A stretch of 64,000 nt of DNA from Mycobacterium sp. E1747 (GTDB lineage: Bacteria; Actinomycetota; Actinomycetes; Mycobacteriales; Mycobacteriaceae). The position numbers and the translations under genes are program-made. The DNA is taken from NCBI RefSeq assembly GCF_001667775.1, contig NZ_LZJI01000051.1:1-64000 (forward strand). Reading direction: 5' to 3'. Positions within the stretch are counted from its first letter, which is position 1; each line of letters opens with the position of its first letter. Below are positions 43,257 through 51,510 of this stretch, piece by piece. The notes under the pieces were generated by a model. That model made no database searches. It was given only the letters and a program-made list of their open reading frames with translations, and was not told the DNA's origin.

Positions 43257-44011
43257 GGCCGGCTCCGTTCGGCGGCGAACGTGGCGACGTTGAACGTCGA
43301 GAACACCCGGTCGACGCCGCCCTCGGACATGCCGTCGCGGCGCAGCAGCGGGATCAGCGTCGCGGTTCGCGGCGCCGCGGACGGGCCGAAGCAGCCGTAG
43401 CAGCCGCGATGGTGGCTGGGGCACAACGCCCCGCACCCGGCGTGGGTGACCGGCCCCAGGCACGGAATCCCTTCGGCGACAACGATGCACGTCGTTCCGC
43501 GCAGCTTGCATTCGGTGCACACCGTCTTGGCCGGCAGCCGCGGCTTGCGCCCGATCAGCAGGGCCGCCAGGGTGTCGAGCAGCTGGCCCCGGTCGATCGG
43601 GCAGCCCGGCAACTGGTAGTCGACCGTGACGTGCGCGGAGGCAGGTGTGGACGTCGCCAGCGTGTCGATGTATTCCGGCCTGGCGTAGACGACGGAGGTG
43701 AATTCGGTGATGTCGGCGAAGTTGCGCAGCGCCTGCACTCCCCCGGCTGTGGCGCACGCCCCGATGGTGACCAGCACCTTGGATTGCTGCCGGATCTCGG
43801 AGATGCGTTGTTCGTCGTGCCGGGTGGTGATCGAGCCCTCGACCAGCGACACGTCGTAGGGCCCGTCGACCGTCGCGCTGGAGGCCTCGGCGAAGTTGGC
43901 GATCTGCACCTGGTCGGCGAGGGTGAGCAGTTCGTCCTCGCAGTCCAGCAGGGTCAGTTGACATCCGTCGCAGGAGGCGAACTTCCACACGGCCAGGGTG
44001 GGTCGGCTCAT
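43253..44011 (-). CDS. hyhS: [NiFe]-hydrogenase small subunit, group 3b-like
   Basis: A 252-aa electron-transfer subunit with the proximal cluster ligands [16 protein letters not shown] (Cys14, Cys17), [16 protein letters not shown] and [21 protein letters not shown]-terminal cysteine-rich part ([42 protein letters not shown]) can hold further 4Fe-4S clusters. It lacks a Tat signal, so it is cytosolic, as expected of group 3b. The ATG at 44011 overlaps the HyhG stop (TGATG), and the stop overlaps the large-subunit GTG. Confidence 0.92.
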   Translation of the reverse strand: MSRPTLAVWKFASCDGCQLTLLDCEDELLTLADQVQIANFAEASSATVDGPYDVSLVEGSITTRHDEQRISEIRQQSKVLVTIGACATAGGVQALRNFADITEFTSVVYARPEYIDTLATSTPASAHVTVDYQLPGCPIDRGQLLDTLAALLIGRKPRLPAKTVCTECKLRGTTCIVVAEGIPCLGPVTHAGCGALCPSHHRGCYGCFGPSAAPRTATLIPLLRRDGMSEGGVDRVFSTFNVATFAAERSRP

Positions 44012-44865
44012 CACAGTTCCTTCACCCGCAGGAGGGGGCCGGCGACGTCGTAACTGACCACCGGGCCGTCGCGGCACAGCAGCAGCGGTCCCAGCTGACA
44101 GTGCCCGCACAATCCCGCCCCACACTGCATGTTTCGCTCCAGGGACACTCGGATATTTTCGGCCGCAATGCCTTTCGCGAGGAGCGCCTCGGCGCCGAAA
44201 CGCAGCATCGGCTCGGGTCCGCACAGGAAAGCGGTCGTCCGGTCGGGGTCCAGGGCGAGGCGTCCCAGCGGCTCGGTGACCAGGCCGACCTCGCCGTCCC
44301 AGCCCGGCGTCTTGGCGTCGACGATCAAGTGCAGCTCGATTTGTGGATCCTGTGCCCACTTTTCGAGCTGAGCGGCGAAGACGAAGTCGGCCTGCGAGCG
44401 GGCGCCCACGACGAGCGTCACCTTGCCGTAGCGTGACCGAGTGGCCAGCGCCCCGAGTATCGCGGGGCGCAACGGGCACAGGCCGACGCCGCCGGCGACC
44501 ATGACCAAATCGCGGCCGACGGCTTCGGTCAGCCCCCACGTGGTGCCGAACGGGCCCCGGACACCGATGACGGTTCCCGGCTGCGCGTCGTGCAGGGCGC
44601 GACTGACCGCGCCGACCGCGCGGACCGTGTGCGTGATCGAGCCGTCGGTGACCGTGGGGTCGCCGCTGATGGAAATCGCGGCCTCGCCGACGCCGAACGC
44701 GTAGAGCATCATGAACTCTCCGGGTTGCGGTGCGCGCAACACCTCACCGAGCGGTTCCAGGCACAAGGTGGCCGAATCCGGGCTTTCCACGACGCGGCTG
44801 CGCACCCGGTACGGGTTCGGCGCCATCACCGACGAGGCCGCGGCGACGGGCGCCGCGTCAGTCAT
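44011..44865 (-). CDS. hyhG: Hydrogenase FAD/NAD(P)-binding gamma subunit
   Basis: A 284-aa diaphorase subunit of the ferredoxin-reductase family: FAD-binding domain ([20 protein letters not shown]), NAD(P)-binding domain ([39 protein letters not shown]), and a C-terminal [2Fe-2S] site ([20 protein letters not shown]). It passes electrons between NAD(P)H and the hydrogenase. It overlaps the beta subunit by 8 bp and the small subunit by 3 bp, so translation is coupled. Confidence 0.9.
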   Translation of the reverse strand: MTDAAPVAAASSVMAPNPYRVRSRVVESPDSATLCLEPLGEVLRAPQPGEFMMLYAFGVGEAAISISGDPTVTDGSITHTVRAVGAVSRALHDAQPGTVIGVRGPFGTTWGLTEAVGRDLVMVAGGVGLCPLRPAILGALATRSRYGKVTLVVGARSQADFVFAAQLEKWAQDPQIELHLIVDAKTPGWDGEVGLVTEPLGRLALDPDRTTAFLCGPEPMLRFGAEALLAKGIAAENIRVSLERNMQCGAGLCGHCQLGPLLLCRDGPVVSYDVAGPLLRVKEL

Positions 44866-45982
44866 CGCGGGCCATCTTGTTCATCTCCTCGGTGATGTCG
44901 ATGCCGGTGGGGCACCACGCGATGCACCGCCCGCAGCCGACGCACCCGGACATGTCGAACTGGTCGTGCCAGGTGCCGAGTTTGTGCGTCAGCCAGTGCC
45001 GGTACCGCGACGCCCCGGATTGGCGGACGCTGCCGCCGCCGTGGATGTAGGTGAAATCGGGCTCGAAGCACGACGCCCAGTGCAGCCAGCGCTCGGCGTG
45101 CTCACCGGTCAGGTCGCTGACGTCTTCGGTGCTGGTGCAAAAGCAGGTCGGGCACACCATGGTGCAGTTGCCGCACGTCAGGCAGCGGCTGGCGACCTCG
45201 TCCCACTGCGGCGATTCGCGCGAACGCACCAGCAAATCGCGCAGATTCACCTCGGGCATCTGGCGGCCCATGCGATGCGACGCGGCCTCCACAGCGGCAC
45301 GCGCGCAACCGATCTCGGCGTCGTCGGGCCTCCGGTGCGGGACGGCCGCGAGCACGTCCGCGCCGTCCTGGGTGCCCACGTCGACCACATAGGTCACGTC
45401 GTCACCGTCGGGTCGCTCGGTCAGCGCCAGGTCGTAGCCCGGGCCGGCCGCGGGGCCGGTACCCATCGAGGCGCAAAAGCACAGCCCCCCGGGCTCGGTG
45501 CAGTTGACCGCGATCACGAAAATCTGCCGATGCCGGCGCACGAAGGAGCCGTCGGCAAACTCGCCGCGGCCCAGGACCCGATCGAGCGTCGCGATCGCCG
45601 CCAGGTCACACCCGCGCACGCCGAGGAACGCGTAGCGCGGAATCTCCTCTTCCGCTTCGCCATCGGAAAAACCGTCCCGGGTGCCGGCCCACAGCCGGCG
45701 CCGTGCCGGATGCAGAAACTGCTTCCAGGACTGCGGCCCAGACGAGTGCCCGAACGCGGCGTCGTCGTCGCGGCGGCGCACCCGATAGTGCCCGGGGGCC
45801 ACGTCCACGCCCCACCCCCGCGGTAGGTCGGCGGCGGACTGCAACTGATCGAGGACGATCGCATTGTCCCGCAACGTCGGACCGATCACGCGGTACCCCC
45901 GCTCGATCAGGACCTCGACGAGGCGGCTCAAACCGGCGGCGCCGAATGACGCGGCACCGGAATCCCCGCCGTATCCGCTCAT
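44858..45982 (-). CDS. hyhB: Hydrogenase iron-sulphur beta subunit
   Basis: A 374-aa iron-sulphur subunit of the HyhB/AsrA type. The C-terminal half has two ferredoxin-like 4Fe-4S motifs (CLTCGNCTMVCPTCFC and CVGCGRCIAWCPTGID). The N-terminal half has the family pattern FLGVRGCDLAAIATLDRVLG and CTEPGGLCFCASMGTG. MSGYGGDS at 45982 is the chosen start, with GGAAG upstream; longer frames run into the intergenic region. It is the first structural gene of hyhBGSL, 59 bp after the Rv1733c-like gene, in the same orientation. Confidence 0.9.
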   Translation of the reverse strand: MSGYGGDSGAASFGAAGLSRLVEVLIERGYRVIGPTLRDNAIVLDQLQSAADLPRGWGVDVAPGHYRVRRRDDDAAFGHSSGPQSWKQFLHPARRRLWAGTRDGFSDGEAEEEIPRYAFLGVRGCDLAAIATLDRVLGRGEFADGSFVRRHRQIFVIAVNCTEPGGLCFCASMGTGPAAGPGYDLALTERPDGDDVTYVVDVGTQDGADVLAAVPHRRPDDAEIGCARAAVEAASHRMGRQMPEVNLRDLLVRSRESPQWDEVASRCLTCGNCTMVCPTCFCTSTEDVSDLTGEHAERWLHWASCFEPDFTYIHGGGSVRQSGASRYRHWLTHKLGTWHDQFDMSGCVGCGRCIAWCPTGIDITEEMNKMARDD

Positions 45983-46041
45983 CGGCTCATCATCTTCCAG
46001 TTCGGCTGTGCTGTATAGGGCTCTGGCGACGGGGACGCCGG

Positions 46042-46602
46042 CTACGAGGCCTCGGCGAGGAACTCGATGTCGCGTTCCCACCTGGCGTCACGAGCGCGAT
46101 CCAGCCGCGCCCGGACGACGGCGACAAGTGCGGCCATCGCAACGGCCACCGCCAGCGCCGTCACCGCCGCGACGCCGACCGCCTCGGCCGCGGCCAGCCA
46201 GGCGGGTGTGGGCGGCGACACCGGGTTGCCGTCCGGGTCCACCCAGATCTCGACGGTTCCGTCCACCTTGGTCTGCTCGTTGACCGCCAGCGGTCCGACG
46301 CGCTCCCCGTTCGGGCCCGCCCACTTCGCCTGCACCACAGTCACACCCAGATCCTCGACCAGGGCGTCGGTGACTCTTGCCGGCACGCGGTGCCGGTCGT
46401 GGGCCTCCTGGGTGTACACCCGGTCCCGCGCACCGTAGGTGACCGCGCCGGCCACCCCGGCGAGGGGCACGGCGATCAGGGACACCGCCACCGCGACCAG
46501 GACGACCAACGCTTCGATGCGGTCCGAGCGGCGCAGCAACGGGTTACGGCCGAAGACGCGCGCCACCCACCAGCGGCGCGGGTTGAAGGTGAAGGTGTCC
46601 AT
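46042..46602 (-). CDS. Rv1733c-like two-helix membrane protein
   Basis: A 186-aa membrane protein with one N-terminal helix (IEALVVLVAVAVSLIAVPLA) and one C-terminal helix (VGVAAVTALAVAVAMAALVA) bracketing an extracytoplasmic loop (GARDRVYTQEAHDRHRVPAR; VDPDGNPVSPPTPAWLAAAE). The N-terminal FNPRRWWVARVFGRNPLLRR and overall layout match M. tuberculosis Rv1733c, a DosR-regulon latency antigen of unknown function. The ATG at 46602 has AAAGGA upstream. It lies 32 bp after the Rv3131-like gene and 59 bp before hyhB, so all are probably one transcript. Confidence 0.85.
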   Translation of the reverse strand: MDTFTFNPRRWWVARVFGRNPLLRRSDRIEALVVLVAVAVSLIAVPLAGVAGAVTYGARDRVYTQEAHDRHRVPARVTDALVEDLGVTVVQAKWAGPNGERVGPLAVNEQTKVDGTVEIWVDPDGNPVSPPTPAWLAAAEAVGVAAVTALAVAVAMAALVAVVRARLDRARDARWERDIEFLAEAS

Positions 46603-46634
46603 GGTGTCCTTTGCGCCGCAGCGGTTTGACCGAT

Positions 46635-47633
46635 TCAGAGGGCGACCCGGTGCTCGTGATCGGCCACCCACTCGACGAAGTCCCCCAACTCGCGCCGCGG
46701 TGTCGCCGGCAACGGGTCCGCGTTGATCGGCGCCCACCCCACCCGTAGCAGCATCTGGGGGTAGTTGCTGTCGCCGAAGATGTCGGATTGGACCGCCGCA
46801 CGCGTTCCGGGCGTCTCCAACGGTTCGGTGACCGGGCAGCTGACCAGCCCCAGTGATGTCGCGGTGAGCAGCACGACACTGGTCGCCTCACCGGCGCGCA
46901 GCTGGGCCAGACGGTCGTCGTTGCGGGTGCCCAGCGCCAGCACCACGGCGTTGTCGTCGGCCGGCGAGGAGTCAGGCGCCATCGGCAGCACCGGGCCGGC
47001 GAAGAAGCGACCCGGAATCTTCGCGGCCGGATCCGGCGCGGGCGTGTTGCGGGCGGGAACGCCGGCCACCGACGCGTAGCGGCCACTCCACGCCGTCAGC
47101 TCGGCCAGATAATCCAGGTTCAGGTGATCCTGGACGGATTGAGCGACGACCTTGCGCAGATTGTCGAGATCTTCGACCTGGCACAGCGTCACCCCGCTGC
47201 GCGCGGCCCGCGCGGCCATCAGGGCGACGTCACCCACCGGCACCGGCCACGAGCTGTAGATGCGCCGGTCGGTTCGCCGCCGCGGGATGGCCGCGGCCAG
47301 GGCGATGTCGACGGAGTCGGCTCGATGCGGCGAAAGTTCGATTGCGGCAAGGTGGCTGGGGTCGGCGGGATTCGGGAACCGGGTCACCTTGGAAAGCCAC
47401 CCGACCGCGGCGAGCGCGACAACGCAGTGATGCAGCGCCGCACCGCAACTCAACATCAGGTCCCGGCCCTCCGGGTCGATGTTGGGCAGTTTGCGGCTGT
47501 CATCGGAGTACAGGTGCAGGCTCGCCGCGTCGACCCGCCACCGCCAGGGTTGGGAGTTGTGCACCGAGGGCGCCCGAGATGCCAGGCTCAGGATCGTCCG
47601 GACCGTGCCGGCATCCGGAAAGCGGATGTTCAT
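46635..47633 (-). CDS. Nitroreductase-like flavoprotein, Rv3131 orthologue (copy 4)
   Basis: A 332-aa protein, the same length as M. tuberculosis Rv3131 and very similar along its length as I recall it: RFPDAGTVRTILSLASRAPS, SCGAALHHCVVALAAVGW, AAAIPRRRTDRRIYSSWPVP, MLLRVGWAPINADPLPATPR. It is more distant from the other three copies here. GAAGGGG precedes the ATG at 47633. It leads the Rv1733c-hyhBGSL-protease operon, with a DosR box 83 bp upstream. The natural substrate is unknown. Confidence 0.92.
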   Translation of the reverse strand: MNIRFPDAGTVRTILSLASRAPSVHNSQPWRWRVDAASLHLYSDDSRKLPNIDPEGRDLMLSCGAALHHCVVALAAVGWLSKVTRFPNPADPSHLAAIELSPHRADSVDIALAAAIPRRRTDRRIYSSWPVPVGDVALMAARAARSGVTLCQVEDLDNLRKVVAQSVQDHLNLDYLAELTAWSGRYASVAGVPARNTPAPDPAAKIPGRFFAGPVLPMAPDSSPADDNAVVLALGTRNDDRLAQLRAGEATSVVLLTATSLGLVSCPVTEPLETPGTRAAVQSDIFGDSNYPQMLLRVGWAPINADPLPATPRRELGDFVEWVADHEHRVAL

Positions 47634-47716
47634 GGGTCGTTCCCCTTCGGTATTGCGTCGTCCTATCCACGATTGCGGATCGCCGCGGGTCAGACGAGGG
47701 CATGACGGCTCTAGGC

Positions 47717-47736
47717 GGAAGGACTTTGGGCCAATG
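47717..47736 (-). promoter_or_regulatory. DosR box upstream of the Rv3131-like / hydrogenase operon
   Basis: Core AGGACTTTGGGCCA (47720-47733), 10 of 14 matches. It is 83 bp from the start at 47633 and just past the 3' end of the Rv2628-like gene. This would be the only DosR site for the seven-gene hydrogenase unit, as none is visible directly before hyhB. Confidence 0.62.
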
Positions 47737-47742
47737 GCGCAG

Positions 47743-48009
47743 CTAGGCGGCCGGTGCGAGGGCCACGTCGATGGACAGCTGATCGCCGATGGCGTAGGCC
47801 GCCGACCAGTCGCCGACGCACGCGGCCCTTGCCAGCTCGTCGACCAGGGGGCTGCGGGCGCCCAACTCCGCCAGCCACGCCGTCACGATGGGTGCGATCT
47901 CGTGGCCCGGCACCCGGACGGTGCGGTCGCCGTGGAGGCGATCGGTGACGCGGTAGATCGTCGCCCTCGGCACGGCCCGCAGGTGGTGCCGTCGTGTTGC
48001 GAACCTCAT
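47743..48009 (-). CDS. Rv2628-like latency antigen
   Basis: An 88-aa protein whose C-terminal 65 residues match M. tuberculosis Rv2628, a DosR-regulon latency antigen (ATIYRVTDRLHGDRTVRVPG; LVDELARAACVGDWSAAYAI). Function is unknown. The start ATG at 48009 (MRFATRRHH) has AGGAGG five bases away; a longer frame to 48081 is possible. It is monocistronic by appearance, with its DosR box inside the 3' end of the upstream antiporter gene. Confidence 0.85.
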   Translation of the reverse strand: MRFATRRHHLRAVPRATIYRVTDRLHGDRTVRVPGHEIAPIVTAWLAELGARSPLVDELARAACVGDWSAAYAIGDQLSIDVALAPAA

Positions 48010-48097
48010 CACGGCCTCCTCGATCGAGCTTGGAATACATCCGACCACTTCCCCGGCGCGCTTCGTCAGGGCCGAACGCAACCCGGCGGCAAGTGCT

Positions 48098-49276
48098 TCA
48101 GTCGTGTTTTCGAGGATGCGGAGGTCCCGCGGGGGTAGGGCCGTTGGTCACCGGGCCGCGTGACGCGAACGCGCCCGCGATCGAGGTGGCGGCGATCGTC
48201 AGCAGGGCGCCGAACATCAGCGCCGACGCTTCGCCGGCGACCAGGAGGTGTTCCTGGGTGCCGATGGTCGCCGCGGCCACCGGCACGCCGAGTTGCGCGG
48301 CGGACAGCACCGCCAGCGTCAGCGGTTGGCCGAGCAGCCTGCCGGCGCAGTGCGCCAGAACGGCGCCGAGGCCGAGCCCCGCGCCGAGCAGGATGAGTTT
48401 CGGGTGCGAGCCCAGTTCGCGCACCTGCAGCGAAGCGCCGAGCCAGACGAAGAACAGCGGGCTGAAGAACCCCTCGGTGATGCCGAACAGCTGACGCGCC
48501 AACCGTCGCGGTTCGCCGACCATGCCGACCACCAAGCCCACCGCGAAGCCCGCCAGCATGACCGACACGTGCGCGCTGACGGCGAGCGCCGCCAGGGCGA
48601 ACAGCACGATGAGGTTGGTCCGCAACTCCAGCGCGAACCGGCGCTTCTCGGAGTAGACGTGCAGGCGGCGGCGCCAGCCGTCGGATCGGCGCAGCAGCAC
48701 GTAGAACACCGCGGCGCAACCCGCGACCGCCAGCGCGCCCAGCGCGGCCGTCGGCGCGTGGCGAAGGTCAATCACCAACGGCAGCAGCACGATACACGCG
48801 GTATCCGCGACCGCTATCTGGGCGGTCACGGCGATCACCTGCGGCCCTTGCAGTTTCAGCGAGTCGATCACCGGCAGCGCCAGCGCCGCCGAGGACGAGG
48901 CCATCAGGACCGCGTACATCGCCGCGTGCCCGGTCCCGAAGGCCACCGCCAGGCCGACACCGAGCGCCACCGCGACGGCGCCGGCCAGCGCCGCCCGCCC
49001 CAGCGCCCGCGGCAGCGACGAGCCCAGCGCGCCGGCGCGCACCGGGACGTGCGTGCCGACGACGAACATGACCAGCGCGAAGCCGATGCTGGCGAGCAAC
49101 TGAAACGTCGGGTTGGTGACATCGACGACGCCCAGGCCGGTTCGGCCGATGACCAGGCCCGCGATCAGCTCACCGATGATCACGGGGATGCGCAGGCGCG
49201 GCAGCGCGGCCAGCAGCGGGCCGGCCAGCCCGATGGCGGTCAACAGCGCCAGGGTGTGGAACCCAAACCCCGGCAC
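48098..49276 (-). CDS. CPA2-type cation/proton antiporter (KefB-like)
   Basis: A 392-aa integral membrane protein with about 12 hydrophobic segments. The family core is present: IPVIIGELIAGLVIGRTGLG, FALVMFVVGTHVPV, and SSSAALALPVIDSLKLQG in the ion-binding region. It lacks a C-terminal TrkA-N domain. Likely Na+/H+ or K+/H+ exchange; the ion is not determinable. The GTG at 49276 (VPGFGFHTLALLTA) is the first sensible start; the open frame upstream overlaps the mce1A end and is not membrane-like. It follows mce1A by 56 bp in the same direction where mce1B would be expected. A DosR box lies within its last codons. Confidence 0.82.
   Translation of the reverse strand: MPGFGFHTLALLTAIGLAGPLLAALPRLRIPVIIGELIAGLVIGRTGLGVVDVTNPTFQLLASIGFALVMFVVGTHVPVRAGALGSSLPRALGRAALAGAVAVALGVGLAVAFGTGHAAMYAVLMASSSAALALPVIDSLKLQGPQVIAVTAQIAVADTACIVLLPLVIDLRHAPTAALGALAVAGCAAVFYVLLRRSDGWRRRLHVYSEKRRFALELRTNLIVLFALAALAVSAHVSVMLAGFAVGLVVGMVGEPRRLARQLFGITEGFFSPLFFVWLGASLQVRELGSHPKLILLGAGLGLGAVLAHCAGRLLGQPLTLAVLSAAQLGVPVAAATIGTQEHLLVAGEASALMFGALLTIAATSIAGAFASRGPVTNGPTPAGPPHPRKHD
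48135..48154 (-). promoter_or_regulatory. DosR box inside the 3' end of the antiporter gene
   Basis: Core GGGCCGTTGGTCAC (48138-48151), 10 of 14 matches. It lies in the coding sequence for the antiporter's last residues and 126 bp before the Rv2628-like start. Confidence 0.6.
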
Positions 49277-49332
49277 GTCAGCAATCCCTGCCCGCCAGCA
49301 CGAAGTAATTCTGCATTCTGCGCGCCGCCGTC

Positions 49333-50637
49333 CTAGGGATTGATCGTGTTGTCCCCCACCTGGCGGCCCCAGACGTACTCGATGGCGTACGGCGAGCCGG
49401 TGTCGAGATGGTTGTACGGCGCGATGCTGTTGCCGGTGTCCATCACCAATTCCGGTGCCGGCCACAGGTGACGGGTGATGGGCTGCCAGCACCCCGGGGC
49501 GCCGCCCGGCCCGCCGCGCGCGTTCACCCGCGGCAGGTTTTCGGGGTAGGTGTACGGGTTCGGCGCGCCGCCGACGACGCCGGCGAGCCCGCCGACCAGG
49601 CTGGCGAGGGTGGCGACCGCGGACACGGGGTTGGCCAGCAGCCCGAGGCCGGACAGCGCCTCGGTGTTCATGTTCAATGAGTAGCCGTTGAATCCGCCCT
49701 CGGACGCACCGGTCAGCGGCGCCACGTCGTGGTAGTTGCGCAGCGTGCAGTAGATCGCCGGGCTGTAGGTGTCCAGCAGCTGCGCCGTCGGCACCAGGTC
49801 CTGCGCGCCACGGGCGAGGAACGGGCCGCCCTTGTTGAAGATGTCGGCGCCGGTGTTGCCGAACCCGGCCGCGGACAACAGGGCCTGGTCCAGGTCCTTC
49901 TGCTGCGCATTGATCGTGCGCGAGGTGATCACCGCGTTGTTGAGGAAGTCCAACAGGTCCGGCGCGGCGTTGGCGTAGGTGTCGCCCAGCCCGGCCAGCT
50001 GCTGAATGTCGCGGCGCGCCCGCGGCAGCCGCGGATTGACGTCATCGAGGATCGCGTTGGCGTTGACCACCGACTGGCCGAATCGATCGCCCAGCCCGGT
50101 CAGCGCCTGGGCGGCGGCGCTCAGCGTCAGGTTCAGCTTGACCGGATCCACCTTCTGCGCGATCGAGGTGACGGTCTGGAACAGCGTGTTGATCTCCGTC
50201 GTCACCGACCGCGCGTCGATCACGGTGCGCGGATTGAGCTTCTGCGGCGACGGGTTCTTCGGCGTCGTCAGCGACACGTACTTGCCGCCGAACACCGTGG
50301 TCGCCTTGACGTCGGCGTTCACGTTGGACGGGATCAGCGACAGGTACCGGGGATAGACGTCCAGGGTGAACTTCGCGGCCGGCTTGCCGTCGCGCACGGT
50401 CTCGGAGATGCTGGCCACCCTGCCGATCTCCACCCCGTTGTAGGTGACCTTCGAGCCGGGATCCATCACCAGCCCGGCCCGTGACGACAGCATCGTCAGC
50501 GTGGTCTTGGGGGTGAAGTTTCCCCGGAACTGCCCGTAGACCAGGACCAGCGCCACCAGGGCGATGATCAGCGCTGCGATGCCCGCCAGCTTGTACGGCG
50601 GGTTCCGGGGTTTGTTGACCTTCACTGGTGACGTCAT
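49333..50637 (-). CDS. mce1A: Mce1A, MCE-family lipid-import protein
   Basis: A 434-aa Mce protein: N-terminal membrane anchor (LAGIAALIIALVALVLVYGQ), MlaD/MCE domain (residues about 38-118; TLTMLSSRAGLVMDPGSKVT; TTVFGGKYVSLTTPKNPSPQ), then a long helical segment and a conserved tail (NPYTYPENLPRVNARGGPGG; YVWGRQVGDNTINP) very close to M. tuberculosis Mce1A. Mce proteins form a periplasmic channel with YrbE permeases to import fatty acids. It is full length. After it, mce1B-F, normally contiguous, are absent. It starts 2 bp after the yrbE1B stop. Confidence 0.93.
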   Translation of the reverse strand: MTSPVKVNKPRNPPYKLAGIAALIIALVALVLVYGQFRGNFTPKTTLTMLSSRAGLVMDPGSKVTYNGVEIGRVASISETVRDGKPAAKFTLDVYPRYLSLIPSNVNADVKATTVFGGKYVSLTTPKNPSPQKLNPRTVIDARSVTTEINTLFQTVTSIAQKVDPVKLNLTLSAAAQALTGLGDRFGQSVVNANAILDDVNPRLPRARRDIQQLAGLGDTYANAAPDLLDFLNNAVITSRTINAQQKDLDQALLSAAGFGNTGADIFNKGGPFLARGAQDLVPTAQLLDTYSPAIYCTLRNYHDVAPLTGASEGGFNGYSLNMNTEALSGLGLLANPVSAVATLASLVGGLAGVVGGAPNPYTYPENLPRVNARGGPGGAPGCWQPITRHLWPAPELVMDTGNSIAPYNHLDTGSPYAIEYVWGRQVGDNTINP

Positions 50638-50639
50638 GG

Positions 50640-51509
50640 CTACACCGTGAGCGCGAAGTTGGGGTTGACGCCGTAGAGGGCCAGCGCGGCTGCCAGCACG
50701 ACGACCTGGACCGACACCAGCGAGAACCGCATCGATCGACCGACGGCCTCGCCGACGCCGACGGGCCCGCCGCCGGCGTTGTACCCGTAGAAGCAGTGGG
50801 TGATCATCACGACCGCCGTGATGATGATCGCCTCGAGGAATGACCAGAACACGTCGTCGGGACGCAGGAACGTCCGGAAGTAGTGCTCGTAGGTTCCGTT
50901 CGATTGGCCGTAGAGCACCGTGGTGGTGATCTGCGGCGACAGGAACGACATGATCATCGCCAGCGAGTAGAGCGGAATGATGACGACCAGACCGGCCATG
51001 ATCCGGGTGGTGGCCAGGAACGAGATCGACTTGATGCCCATGACTTCCAGCGCGTCGACCTCTTCGCTGATGCGCATGGCGCCCAGCTCGGCGGTTGCGC
51101 CGGCGCCGACGGTGGCGGCCATGGCAATGCCGGTGACGACGGGGGCGGCGATGCGGACGTTGATCAGCGCGGCGAAGAAGCCGGTGAACGCCTCGACGCC
51201 GATGTTGCCCAGCGAGGCGAAGCCCTGAATGGCGACCAGCGAGCTACCGGACAGGGTCACGAAGCCGACGATCGCGACGGTGCCGCCGATGACGGCCATG
51301 GCGCCGGTGCCCATGCCGATCTGGGCGATCAGCCGCAGCGTCTCCTTGCGGTAGTTGCGCAGCGCGTGCGGAATGTGGCCGAGGGCCACCGCCCCGAACC
51401 ACGCCATCTGGCCGACGTCGTCGAGCCCACGGCCCGCGGCACCGCCGTAGCGGTTGAGGTTTTCGGCTGCCCGCGGGAAGCGGGCGCGCAATACGGCAGC
51501 GGTCGACAT
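50640..51509 (-). CDS. yrbE1B: YrbE1B, ABC permease of the Mce1 transporter
   Basis: A 289-aa MlaE-family permease with five to six membrane helices and the conserved coupling region MRISEEVDALEVMGIKSISF that contacts the Mkl ATPase. It forms a heterodimer with YrbE1A in the inner membrane. The start at 51509 is 1 bp after the yrbE1A stop (TGACATG). Placement as yrbE1B, rather than another Mce system, rests on the fadD5 and mce1R neighbours. Confidence 0.93.
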   Translation of the reverse strand: MSTAAVLRARFPRAAENLNRYGGAAGRGLDDVGQMAWFGAVALGHIPHALRNYRKETLRLIAQIGMGTGAMAVIGGTVAIVGFVTLSGSSLVAIQGFASLGNIGVEAFTGFFAALINVRIAAPVVTGIAMAATVGAGATAELGAMRISEEVDALEVMGIKSISFLATTRIMAGLVVIIPLYSLAMIMSFLSPQITTTVLYGQSNGTYEHYFRTFLRPDDVFWSFLEAIIITAVVMITHCFYGYNAGGGPVGVGEAVGRSMRFSLVSVQVVVLAAALALYGVNPNFALTV

Positions 51510-51510
51510 G

